DNA of 64,000 bases from Calocera cornea HHB12733 (taxonomy: Eukaryota; Basidiomycota; Dacrymycetes; Dacrymycetales; Dacrymycetaceae): the NCBI GenBank assembly GCA_001632435.1, contig KV423924.1, forward strand, positions 62,001 to 126,000, written 5' to 3'. This document shows, piece by piece, positions 46,511 to 57,694 of this stretch. Numbering within the stretch: the stretch's first letter is position 1; each line of letters opens with the position of its first letter. Both the position numbers and the translations under genes were made by a program. Below the pieces are notes generated by a model. The model made no database searches. It saw nothing but the letters and a program-made list of their open reading frames with translations, and was not told the DNA's origin.

Positions 46511-49500
46511 ATGTCCCTCCGCCCCACCGCCGCCCGCGCCGCCGCCGCCGCCGAAGCAGCGGCGTCCCAGGCGCAGGCGCCCGCGGCCAAAGGTGCTCAG
46601 CCGCCCAGCGCGCTCCGCCTGCTGCTCATGGGCCTGCTGTTCCACCTCGCGTACATCCCGAGTGTGTTTGACTGTTATTTCACGTCGTGCGTCTGGCGTT
46701 CTTGTTCTTTTGTTGTGGGGCTGGCCGGGAGGCCAGAGCAGGAGGGATGGGAAGGTCAGGAGCAGGGAGATGAGGATGCGGACGGGGAGGCGGATGCGGA
46801 TGAGCACTGATTGCTGACGACTGTCCATAGGCCGGTGGTGCACGGGATGCCGCACCACTCCCTCCCCTCCTCCGTCCCCGCGCCCGCCGACCGGCTCGTG
46901 CTAATCGTAGCCGACGGGCTGCGCGCCGACTCGCTGTTCAACCTCTCTCCCTTCCCGTCGGTCCCGGACAGCCCTGCCATCGTCGCGCCCTACCTCCGAC
47001 AAACCGCAGCCTCGCGCGGCGCGTTCGGGGTGTCGCACACGCGCGTGCCGACCGAGTCCCGCCCGGGCCACGTCGCCTTGATCGCCGGGATGTACGAGGA
47101 CGTGTCCGCCGTCACGACCGGGTGGACGGCGAACCCGGTCACGTTCGACAGCGTGCTGAACCAAAGCACCGCCGCCTTCTCCTTTGGCTCGCCCGACATC
47201 CTGCCCATGTTCGCTTCGGGTGCGGTGGAAGGGAGGGTCAGGACGTGGATGTACGACGAGGAGGAGGAGGACTTTACGCGCGACGCGACGGAGCTCGATG
47301 TGTGGGTGCTGGAAAGGTTTCGGGAGCTCCTGGCGAACGCGACACGCGATGCGGCGCTGGACGGTGTGCTGAGGGGGGACAAGGTCGTGTTCTTCTTGCA
47401 CCTGCTCGGGCTGGACACGACAGGGCACTCCTACCGACCGCATTCGAAGGTGCGCCTGTCCTGCGCGGCGCAGTTGCGCGCATACATGCTAACACCCCGC
47501 GGGCAGGAATACATGCGCAACATCCAGCTCGTGGACAGCATCGTGCATCAAGTCGAGCAGCTCGTCACGGCCTTCTACGCGGACGCGCGCACCGCATACA
47601 TCTTCACCGCCGACCACGGCATGTCCAACATCGGGAACCACGGGGACGGGCACCCGGACAACACGCGCACGCCGCTGATCGCGTGGGGGGCGGGCGTGCG
47701 GGGGCCGCTGCCGGACGGCGAAGGCGCCACGCACGACGCCTTCTCCCTGCCGTGGGGGGAGCCGCTCACGGGCCTGGTGAGGAGGGACGTGGAGCAGGCG
47801 GACGTGGCCGCGCTCATGGCTGTCCTCATCGGCGCGGACTGGCCGGTGAACGGCGTCGGCGTCCTGCCCGAGTGTAGGGACTCGGTGCACCCTGGCTGGC
47901 TGGACTTTGGCCCGGGCGAGCAGGGGGAGAAGGGAATGGCTGCCGCGTGCGTGACCAATGCGAGGGTCGTCCTAGAGCAGTATCGCGTTAAGCACGGTCC
48001 GTCTGTTCTGGGTGATGTCGGGTGTGGGGGAGAGGCTGACGCAACGCAGAGCTGAAGAAGAACCACACGGCGCTGTACACGCCGTTCGCCGACCTCGCTG
48101 CCGGACCGGACGAGCTGCCCGGCGACGGCCAACTAGCGGCCATCGACGCCCTCTACTCGGCCGGCGACTACCACAGCACGCGCCGCGCGTCCGCCGCGCT
48201 CATCGCGACCTCGCTGCGCGGCCTGCGCTACCTGCAGACGTACGACCAGCTCCTCCTCCGCATCGTCGTCACGCTCGGCTACCTCGGCTGGAGCGCAATG
48301 TCCGCCCTCCAGGTCCTGAGGATGTTCGTCTTCCCCCACGCGGCGACGCTGGGCGAGACCGCCCCGGACCTCGCGACGGAGGTGGCGGTCATCTTGCTCG
48401 CGGGGCTGCTGGTCATACAACAGTCGCCCTGGACGTACTGGGTGTATGCGGCTGCACCCGTGTTCTTCTGGAGGAACGTCCTGTTTGATCTGCCCGTGCT
48501 GGCGGAGGCGTGGAAGCGTCTTTCTGCGGGACAACGGGGCCCCATGGCGGTGGCCGGAGTGCTGCTCAGGCTCGTGTGCGTCGCGGTCGCCATAGAGAGG
48601 ATGGTGGTACGTCTTCTCCGTCCCCATCCCGTCCACGTGGCTGACTGAGAACAGGCAGGATACACGAACCGCCACGTGTGGTCTCTCGGCTTTGGAGTCA
48701 TTGGCTGTCTCTGGCCACTAACTGCTACCTCGAGCGGCTGGTGGAAGAGCGTCCGCGGACGGGGCCTTGTAGCCGCTTGGGTGGGCATATGCGGCCTGGA
48801 CGCTGCCTTTGGGATGCTGCCTGTAGAGAAGCACGAGGATCTCACTGTCTTGTGAGTCTGCTTCTCTCTTGCTACACCCGCGGAACACGTGCTGACTGGG
48901 AGCAGGATGATCACCGGCGGAGCGTACGTCCTGATCGGGCTCGCCGCATTCGCATACCTGTACAACGACCCCCAAGCATGGGTGGGGAACTACTCCGACT
49001 CGTACCCGCTCATCGCGGTCGTTGCACTGCAGACATCGCTCATCGGCATAGCCACGTACGCGACGTACGGGGCTGTCACGAGCCTGCAGGCCAGGGAGGG
49101 CCTTCCGGCGCATTCTCAGATGCTGGGATGGACTGCGCTCCGTATGTTCCGTGTCATGATTCGGGATGTTTGCTAACCCTTTTGCAGTCCTGTCCTCCGC
49201 CTCGCCCTTTATTCTAGCAACATCAGACCACCGGCCCAACTCTCGCCTCCTCACCTACTTCCTAGCCTTCTGCCCCGCCTTCCTCATCCTCTCCATCTCC
49301 TGGGAAGGCCTCTTCTACCTCGCCTACTCACTCACCCTCTACCTCTGGATCGAGATGGAGGCCCTGCTCGCCCCCAAGGTCGAGGTACCCGCCCCGCCTA
49401 CCGATGCGGGAGTCAAGGCCGGGACGGATGGGATGCGTGTGCTGAGGGCGGATGACATTCGCATCGCCCTCTTCTTCCTCTTCTTCGTCAACATCGCCTT

Positions 49501-50092
49501 CTTTGGGACAGGAAAGTGAGTGCTTCACTTCCGAGTGTTCGCGTCCGGTGGCTGATCGTTCTGTAGTGTGGCTTCGCTTTCCAACTTCTACCTAGAGCCA
49601 GTGTATCGATTAGTGCCGGTGTTCAAGCCGTTCTTGATGGCCGTCCTATTAGTCAGCCCTCCTTCCATGCCATCCATGCCAGTGGAAACTGACCTCCCAC
49701 AGCTTTACAAGGTCTTCCTGCCATATACAATATTCGCAGCGTGCCTGGCTACGCTGAACAAGCGTCTCCACTTGCCTCCTTTCTCAATATACCTCGTTGC
49801 GCTATCTGTCACCGATGGTGAGTCTTCCCCAGTATCCTGTCTGCCCTGCAACCCTGACTTATATGCAGGGATGACGCTGGCCATGTTCTACAACGTGCGA
49901 GACGAGGGCTCCTGGCTCGAGATCGGCCAGACCCTCTCGCACTTCGTGATCACGTCGCTCTTGCTTGTGTGGAATGCTGGGATATGTGTGGTCGGGGAAT
50001 GGCTGATGTCTGGGACAACGGATTTGACGACAGGAAGCAGGAAGAAAACGGCGGTAGCAGCGTCGAATGGACAGGATGCAAAACTAGACTAG
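46511..50092 (+). CDS. MCD4: GPI ethanolamine phosphate transferase 1 (Mcd4/PIG-N)
   Basis: Exons 46511-46686, 46831-47449, 47507-47996, 48050-48606, 48655-48851, 48906-49141, 49188-49515, 49567-49651, 49703-49817 and 49869-50092 encode 1008 aa. An N-terminal membrane anchor (about 33-58) precedes a lumenal alkaline-phosphatase-fold domain: VLIVADGLRAD (metal Asp), HTRVPTESRPGH (nucleophile Thr), LGLDTTGHSYRPHS, and TADHGMSNIGNHGDG (metal ligands). About a dozen C-terminal TM helices follow. The enzyme adds phosphoethanolamine to the first mannose of the GPI precursor in the ER. All catalytic blocks are present. The 57-nt intron after the THGS-type metal block is frame-neutral. Confidence 0.96.
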
Positions 50093-50243
50093 ACTACTGT
50101 AGATCTTATGGGTTAATGGATAGATCATTGGGCGGGGGTCAACTGCAAGATGTCCGATGACATTGACGTAGATCATTGGCAACTTAGATTGCTCGTAATA
50201 CTCATATTGTACATCATGCCAATAGCATATCGTACATCCAGTC

Positions 50244-53200
50244 CTACTCCTCCGCCTCGTCCCTGGGCCACACCCAGCCCTTATCCAGCCTCCCCACCAT
50301 CCCGCTCACAGGCCCCGCCAGCCCGGCCTGGGACTTGAAGCTCTCCAAGAAGTTCTTGATGAGGTTGTAGTCCATCGGCGCGTCTTCTTCGTCCCCGTCC
50401 TCATCCTCGCCGTCGCCGTCATCCCCGGCATCGCCATCGGCGCGTTCGCCCCGCTTGAGAGCGGAGCGCAGCTCCGCGTCCATCGCCCGTAGCATCTCAT
50501 CCTCATCCTCATTGTCGTCGTCGTCGTCGTCCGCCTCCTCAGCCGGCGCAAGGGCCTTGCCCTTCCCCTTCCCTTTCCCCTTCACATCAGCTCTCGCCTT
50601 GCCCTTCCCAGACCTAGCCTTCTCCGCCTTCGCCCTCGCAAGCTCCTCCTCCATAGCCTCCATAACCCTCTCGAAAGAGTCCAAATTCGGGTTCCCCCCC
50701 GGGCGGGGTCCGCCCTGTTTCCTCTCCCTCGGTGTACGCTGAGCGGCTGGCGGTGCGGGGGTAGGCGTAGCGTCCATCCAGTGCACCGCTTTCTCCGCCG
50801 CCCTGTCGGCGGTGGTAGTAGTTTTTGTCGCTCGGGCCGGAGCCTTGCCCTTGCCCTTGCCGCTGACCGTAGGCGGTTCGGGGCCGAACGTAGCCTTCTC
50901 CTTCTCCTCCTGCTTCCCCTTCGCTTTCCCCGCCGACCCAGGCAAGCGCGGGACGAACCTCCCCTCCCCCTCCCGCTGCCTGACGATCTCGCCCCACCCC
51001 TGGTCGGTGATCCCCAGTTCCCGTCTCGCAAACTCGAGGAACTCGGCCTCTTCCTCGCCCATATCCGGGTCCACTTCCATGCCCCCCATCTCCCCCATCC
51101 CCATGGCCCCCAACACCCTCCCGTGTCCGGCCCCGACCCCAGCCCCAGGCCCATCAGCGAGCGCCTCATCCAACCCCCCAACAACAAGCGGGGCGTCCTC
51201 CCCCTCCTCCTCCTCCTCGTCCGACAGCCCCTGGCCCGCCTCGTCCAGCTCAGAGTCGGACGAGTGGCCCTCGTACTTCTCCCGCGCGAAGAGCGGCGCC
51301 CGGTGCCCTTGGGTCATATCGAGCGGCTCTAGGTCCCCAGCGGAACCTGGACCTGAAGCACCAGCAGCGGCGGCGGAAGCAGCAGCCTGCCTCGCCTCCG
51401 CCTGCGCAAGCACTTCGTCCGACATAGGCTTCGGCGTCCTCCAGTCCTCGGGCATCCTGCCGTACTCGCCCGCCTCGAGCGGCCGGACAAGACGGTCCAT
51501 GGCCGCCTTCTTGTCCTCCTCCGTGAGTTCCATGGCCCTCTCGGACTCGTCGTCCGAGTCGGCGTCGGGGTCGGCCATATCGTCGTCGTCGTCCAGGATA
51601 TCACTGTCCCCCAGTCAGTAAAGTCCTGCGACCACTGTGAGGAAGAAGAAGAAGAGAGGAGAAGAGCCCCGCTGCTCGCTACTCGGGGGAAGAGAAAGGC
51701 AGAAGGGCAGGAGGGCAGAAGGGGGTAAAGGGAAAGGTGAAGCAGGGCGTACTCAGCAAACCGCGCGCCCTCGATGTCCCCCTCCCCCTGCACAAACTCC
51801 TCGACCCGCCTCGCCATCTCCCTGAGCCGCTCGGCCTCCCAGCGCGCGAGGCGCTCTTCGTCCACGTCCGCGCCCATGTCCATGTCCACGTCTACATCCG
51901 CCGCCCCACTGGCGTCGGCAGGCGTAGGCACAGGGGCAGCGACATCATCAGGCAGTTCTTGGATCCGAGGATCCTCCCCCTCGGCCCGTGCTGATGCGGC
52001 GCTTCGGGTGGCTGCAGCTCCAGCTTCGACTCTCGGCGCTCCAGAAGCCCCAACCCCGCCGGGCCCAGTCCGAGCAAGCAGCGTCTCAAGCTCCTCAGGC
52101 CCAACATCCAGCCACTGCTCATCTTCCTCCTCCTCCTCCTCCTGCCCTTGCCCCAGGCCAGCCCTCAGCTCCTGCTCGCTCACGGCCGGCCCCGGGCGGG
52201 ACAGCGCCTCCTCGACTAGGGAGGCGAACGACGGGCGGGTTGCGTTCCTGTGCGGTTGCGGGTGCGGTTAGTATGTGTTGCTGTGGGGTTTGGTGGAGCG
52301 GTGGAAGGGGTAGGATAGGATGGGGAGAGAAAGGGAAGGGGAACGTACTCTGAGCTTTTGGCATTCACGTACGCCTCAGCCGCCTGCATCTCCTTGTCCT
52401 TCCACTTTGCACTCCCCCTAATCTCCTCGCCGAACCAGCCCGCCCGTGCCAGTCTTTCCAGATACCCCGCCCACCCCGGGTCCCTCTGCAACGCCTCTAC
52501 GCGCGCCTCAGCGGAGGACGGGAGCAGGGTAGTGCTGCTGCGGTGCTTGGTCTCCTGGTACAGCATCTCTGCGCCAGCGGCGATCATCGCGCCCGTCTCC
52601 CAGCGCTTGCGTTCTTTCTCGCTCGAGCCGCGCGGGGCAGGGCCGAACACCCGCGGCGGGGTCCAGCGCTGGCCGCGCAGCTGCGCGTACGCGACGCGCG
52701 TCATGCCGACTCGGGCGAGGACGGCGGGGGAGGGCGGGAAGCGGGCCATCTTGTGCGCCGCGCGGAGCTGGAGCGCGTCGCGCGTGTAGAACGCCTCGGC
52801 TGCGCGTTGGACCAGCTCGGGCCGGGCGTGCAGCGCCTGCGCGAGGGGGAGGGGCAGCTGGAGCAGCGGGTGATGCATGTGCGTTTTGAGCGCGGCGGGG
52901 TAGCGCGCGAGGCGGGCTAGGAGGGCGGACTGCACGGCTGCCGGGGCGGTGGTGCGGGTGGACGGGGAGGGGGAGCGGACGAGCTGCAGGGCGGTGGGCA
53001 GGGAGAGGTAGGTCGAGGAGTCGGAGAAGGACGGGGAGCCGTCGTCGTCCTCGTCGCTGGCTGTGTTGAGGGACCGGGACGGGTGGGGCCGGGAGGAGGG
53101 GGGCGAGGTGTGCGAGAGGGGGATGAGGTGCAGCTCGTTCTTGTATATCCAGACCTGCACTGCCGGTCAGCGTGGGGGGAGGGCAAGGTAGGGAGATAGC

Positions 53201-53741
53201 CAAGCAGTGAGGGACGTACCCTGTTCTCGGCGTTGGAGGGCGTGACCCAGCGCGGGAGGACCTCGGCAGCCTCGATGAGGAGGAACTGACCGTCCGAGTC
53301 GCGCACGCTGGACGAGTCGCATGAGTATCCAGCCGTGGGTGGGAGAAGGGGGCCGCACCTGATCACACAGTCCCAGTGGGTGCTGAGCTGCCACAGGAGC
53401 CATACGACGGCCCACTCGTCGTCCACCGCGTCGCCGACGCGCATTGTGCCCTCGAGCCACGCCTGTCCCTCTGCCTCTGCCTCTGCCTCTGCCTCTCCCG
53501 TGGCTTGCTCCCCCTGCCTGCCCTTGCCCTTTCGGCTCGCCTGGGAAGCAGCGACACGCAACTCGAACGCATCCCTGTGCCACAAGAAGCCGTGTGGGAG
53601 CCAGGTGTGTACTTGCTGGAGGATGAGTGCTGCTGTTGCTGCGAGGTGTTGTTGGGAGGAGAGTGCGGCGGGGAAGTGGAGGGTGTAGAGGAGGGTGTCG
53701 TCGGATATCGAGGGCGGGCGGTGGAATATGTCGTGTGCCAT
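50244..53741 (-). CDS. ECD: Ecdysoneless/SGT1-family protein (ECD)
   Basis: Exons (minus) 53741-53359, 53307-53220, 53154-52349, 52247-51753 and 51603-50244 encode 1043 aa. N-terminal blocks typical of the ECD family are visible: TLLYTLHFP, a WxPHGFLWHRDAFEL-like segment, VGDAVDDEWAVVWLLW, then SVRDSDGQFLLIEAAEVLPRW and NRVWIYKNELHLIP. The second half is acidic and low complexity, with Lys-Gly repeats and long Asp/Glu runs, and ends in MDYNLIKNFLESFKSQ...PVSGMVGRL, the conserved C-terminal helix of the family. ECD proteins act in transcription and pre-mRNA splicing with PRP8-containing complexes. The human and S. pombe members are better studied, and the exact role here is inferred. Intron 4 is long (149 nt). 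Confidence 0.9.
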
Positions 53742-54078
53742 GGCCGTCCGTCCGCACCCTCCGGCCCAGCAGGCAGGGTGGCGATCCACGAGTGGCGACC
53801 CTCGGAAGCGGGTGACGGAAGAAGCATGACACGCCTGGCGGAGGCAACCCGCGCCTCGACGGTCAGCACCGCTTCCCTCAGCCCGTGTCTCCGGCTCGAC
53901 CTCGCCGACGACTTGACCTCCTCCTCCTCCTCCTCCTCCTCCTTCTCCTCGACCACACCTACCCCTTCCTCGTCACCAAGCGCTCGTCTGATATCCGCTC
54001 CACCCTCGCCCCACGAGATCTTATAAGGACCCACCCCGCGCCACCGCACCCCACCCCACCCAGAGCAGAGCAGCGACG
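53742..54078. promoter_or_regulatory. Shared divergent promoter ECD / CDC50
   Basis: 337 bp between start codons. TTATAAGG at 54021-54028 lies about 55 bp before the CDC50 ATG and may serve as its TATA box. A CTCCTC repeat and a C-rich tract (54030-54060) follow. Confidence 0.5.
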
Positions 54079-55418
54079 ATGAACGTCTTCAACCGGAAGA
54101 AGAAAGGCCAGGCGCAGCAGGGGCTCAACGGCCAGGGCCCACAGAGCGGGGAGGCGGACGACCAGGGCAAGGAGAAGAAGGGGAACTGGCGGCGGCCGGC
54201 GAGTGCGTCCCGTCCACACCCTCCTTGCACACAGCTGACCCACCGCCGCCCCATTGTGCAGACACGGCATTCAAGCAGCAGCGGCTAAAAGCGTGGCAGC
54301 CCATCCTGACCCCGCGCACCGTCCTCCCAACGCTGTTCATCATCGGCCTCATCTTCGCGCCCATCGGCGGGCTCCTCGTCTGGGGCTCCAACCTCGTCAG
54401 CGAGATCACGCTCGACTACACCCAGTGCGGCACAGCGTCCAGCACGCCGAGCGCGCTGCCGACCTACTCCTACCGCCTCCGCTCCTCCGACGCAGGCGCG
54501 AGCATCACCGCGCCGACGTGGGCGTTCACACCCGCGCCCTCGGGCGCCGAGGGTCAGCAAGGGACCTGCACGATCGGGTTCGACGTGCCGGCGGACCTGG
54601 GCCCGTCGGTGTTCATCTACTACAAGCTCACCAACTTCTTCCAGAACCACCGGCGGTACGTCAAGTCCCTGGACAGCAACCAGCTGCAGGGCAAGGCGCC
54701 CGACGCGAGCTCGCTGAGCAAGGGCAACTGCGCCCCGCTCGACTCGATCAACGGCCTGCCCATCTACCCCTGCGGGCTGATCGCCAACTCGATCTACAAC
54801 GACACGATCGGGAACCTGACGAACGCGGGCACGAGCGCCCAGTACAACTTTACGGCAAAGGGCATCGCCTGGCCCGGCGAGGCGAAGAAGTACGTGTCCA
54901 ACCCCGGGTACGCGGACCTGACCCAGGTCTCCCCCCCGCCAAACTGGCACGCAAAGTACGGCGCGACGTATAACGCCACGAGCTTTCCGGATCTGAACGC
55001 GGACGAGCACTTCCAGAACTGGATGCGGACTGCCGGGCTGCCCACGTTCACCAAGCTATATGGCAGGAACGACGATGCCGTGCTGCCCGCGGGGCGGTAC
55101 GAGGTGGTGGTGCAGATGAGTGCGTGCTTCCTTCCTTCCTTCCTTCCTTCCTCCCTTCCCTGCCCCCTCCCACTTCCGCCTGTGCCTGCTGACCCCGCCC
55201 CAGACTTCCCCGTAGAGATGTTCGGCGGGACCAAGTCCCTGGTGCTCTCCACCGTCTCCTGGATAGGCGGGAAGAACCCCTTCCTGGGCTGGGCCTACAT
55301 CGGCACCGCCGCCCTCTTCGTCCTCCTCGCCGTCGTCGGCCTCGTGTGGCACTGTGTCAAGCCGAGGCGGCTGGGCGATATGAGCTTGCTGAGCTGGAAT
55401 CAGCCGGGCGCACGCTGA
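54079..55418 (+). CDS. CDC50: CDC50/LEM3-family beta subunit of P4-ATPase lipid flippase
   Basis: Exons 54079-54202, 54262-55119 and 55204-55418 encode 398 aa. A Lys-rich cytosolic N-terminus precedes NTAFKQQRLKAWQPILTP, the canonical lead into TM1, then FIIGLIFAPIGGLL. The large exoplasmic domain holds paired Cys and several N-x-S/T sites, with FYYKLTNFFQNHRRYVKS-type sequence (here IYYKLTNFFQNHRRYVKS) and GNCAPL...YPCGLIANSIYND. NFPVEMFGGTKS leads into TM2. The protein escorts P4-ATPases from the ER and supports phospholipid flipping. Intron 2 (84 nt, CTTC-rich) is frame-neutral and stop-free. Confidence 0.96.
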
Positions 55419-56202
55419 GCGGTGGGCGGTGGGCGGTGGGCGGGGCCGACCTGGCCTGACTGGGCCGAGCCGAGGCGCAGTGCCGAGGGGCCGGGAAGTG
55501 CCGAGCGCGGAGGGTGTATTCCTATCTCTCTTTCCATCCAGAACCTGTTATTTTGTCCGAACGATCCCAGATCCCAGATTCCAGATCCCATCCCATACAT
55601 GCATCGTCTCGTCTCGTCTCGTCTCGTCTCGTTTGCTTGCCTGCCTGCTTGTGCCCGCTTGTACAGTATCAGTATCGGTATCGGTATTGCGATTGCGATT
55701 GCGATGGCGCGCGGATCCTGAATCTGCGTTGTGCGGTGATTTGGTGTTTTGGGGTGTTGTGTGTTGTGTGTGTGCGCGCGTGTGTGTTGTGTGTGTGCGC
55801 GCGGTGAACGGTCTACACTGCCGGTGGTTGCCCGTGGGAGTTGCCTAGGCGTCTTCGGCAGTCCACCCCCGGCTGTGGCTGCACTCCACTACGACTACGA
55901 ATGCTCTCGCGCAGGCAGGTGCAGTAAAGAGGATCGGAAAGAGTAAAGAGCAAAGAGGTATTCATTGGAAAGTAAATGCGTGTGTGTAGTCGTAGGTATA
56001 CTGTACTGGTACAACAGTGTTGCGGTCGTGATGCTGATGCTGATGATGATGATAGCAAGGTATGGATCCCAGTCCGTCGCCCCGTCACCCGTCGCTCGTC
56101 CTGCCCCGTCGCAGGCCCCGTCCGCGCACCAGCCCTCGCACCTCCCCCATCCCCGATCTCGATCTCGATCTCGATCTCGGTCAGAGCGAGTCTCGCCCAG
56201 CG
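55419..56202. other. Intergenic, convergent 3' ends, microsatellites
   Basis: 784 bp between the CDC50 and BUB2 stops. It contains (TCGTC)n at 55604-55632, a GTGTGTGCGCG-type repeat at 55755-55803 and (GATCTC)n at 56155-56179. No gene seen. Confidence 0.6.
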
Positions 56203-57452
56203 CTAGGGATGCACCTGCCAGGGATGTCTGACGAGCTCGTCGTACAGGCGTTCCGGGACGTCCCTGACCAGCGTGACAGCGATGGCGATGACCTTCTTCG
56301 CCTGGAGCGGGGGGAATGTGCGGAGGAGGCGCATCGGGGACGGGGAGGCGAGGAGCTCTGCACGGATGAGCAGGACTTGGGCAATCACGCAGAGGACGTT
56401 GAGGTGCACGCCGAAGGCGAGGAGGAAGTCCCACAGGTGGAGCACTTCGGGCAGGGGCGGCGTGCAGGCGCAGAGGGTTAGGACGGCTGAGGGGGAGGGG
56501 GTTAGCGGGTACGAGGGGGGGGTGGGGGAGAGGGAAGGGATGGGATGGGATGGAATGGAATGGGATGGGGGGAGATGCGAAAGAGGTAGGGCGCATGGCT
56601 GGGGACGGACGTACAGGGAAACGCGTATATCTCCGCGCCGAGCTTCTTCCCGCGCAGAAAGGCGTACAGCTCCGGGTCGAGGACCCTCAGGCACCTGTCG
56701 AGCAGCCTTAGGCCGCGGTGCACGCCCTCGAGCGTCGGGGTGACGTAGAGCGGGCAGGAGCGCTCGATGAAGCGGGAGAAGCAGGCGAAGGCCTCGAGCT
56801 CGCTCGGGAGGACGAAGAGGAAGGGCGCGGCGAGCACGTTCATCCCCTGCACGTAGGTGAAGGGCGTGCCGTGCGGGTAGTCCGCTGAGGCGGTCGTGAG
56901 GGAGGAGGTGGTGGTGGTGGTGGAGGTGGAGTGGGAGTGGGAGGAGAGGGAGGACCAGACGAACGCGTCCAGCAGGCGCACGAGCATGTCCTCCCGCACG
57001 CGGGACTTGAACCCCTTGTCTGTTGCCAGGGTGCTGCGTTGCCAACAAACAGACACGCAACCAGTCAGCGTCGGCTAGCGGAGATGGAAGGGGGCCGCAG
57101 GACGCACCGGAAGGTATCGTTGCGGATCTTCTCGCGCACTGCGCACGGCCCGCGGGAGACGTAGGACAGGTAGCGCTCGCCGTCCAGGTGCTTTATGCCG
57201 AGGAAGAGCTTCCACACGGCCGGCCGGCGGGCCGCTGCGATGTCCTGCGGCGCCATGGCCGGGTCAGTGGCGGTCTGAAGCGGAGGATGAGGACGAGAGT
57301 GACAGGGAGAGGGGACGCACATCCGGGATGCCGTCGAGGAGGATCTGGCGCCGGAGCTTGCGCAGGCCGTCGTCGACCTGCTGTGGGCTGCGCGCGCGGG
57401 AGGCGAAGCGCGGGTTGTCGAGGATCTTTGCGAACGGGTCGGGGACCGTCAT
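56203..57452 (-). CDS. BUB2: Mitotic spindle checkpoint TBC-domain GAP Bub2 (Cdc16)
   Basis: Exons (minus) 57452-57321, 57244-57108, 57033-56615 and 56486-56203 encode 323 aa. TBC motifs are intact: the arginine-finger IxxDxxR at 84-90 (Arg90 codon split by an intron) and the glutamine finger YVQG at 150-153. The Bub2-specific blocks are FLFVLPSELEAFACF, CPLYVTPTLEGVHRGLRLLDRCL, EIYAFPSVLTLCACTPPLPEVL, HLWDFLLAFGVHLNVLCVIAQ and YDELVRHPWQ. With Bfa1 it inactivates Tem1 and holds the mitotic exit or septation network until the spindle is positioned. A Ser/Thr/His-rich insert (about 117-140) precedes the glutamine finger. Confidence 0.95.
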
Positions 57453-57694
57453 CCTTCGCCGTGGTGTGTCGGTCGACAAGGATGCTGGAGTGGGCGCTAA
57501 GGTAGCTGGGAACGTGACAGGAGCGGCCCGTGCTCGCCCCTAAACGGGCTGGCTTACATAACCCCCTTTTTGTGAAATGCCTCCGGTGCTTGCGGGAGAC
57601 TTTCACGTCGTCCAGTAGTTCTGCGTTGTGTGCTCCTGCCTCGCCCACGACCGCCCACGACGGACCGCTGCTCGCACGAGAGAAAGAGAGTGTG
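57453..57694. promoter_or_regulatory. Shared divergent promoter BUB2 / unknown mitochondrial-type gene
   Basis: 242 bp between start codons, the tightest divergent pair in the window. No motif stands out. Confidence 0.5.
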
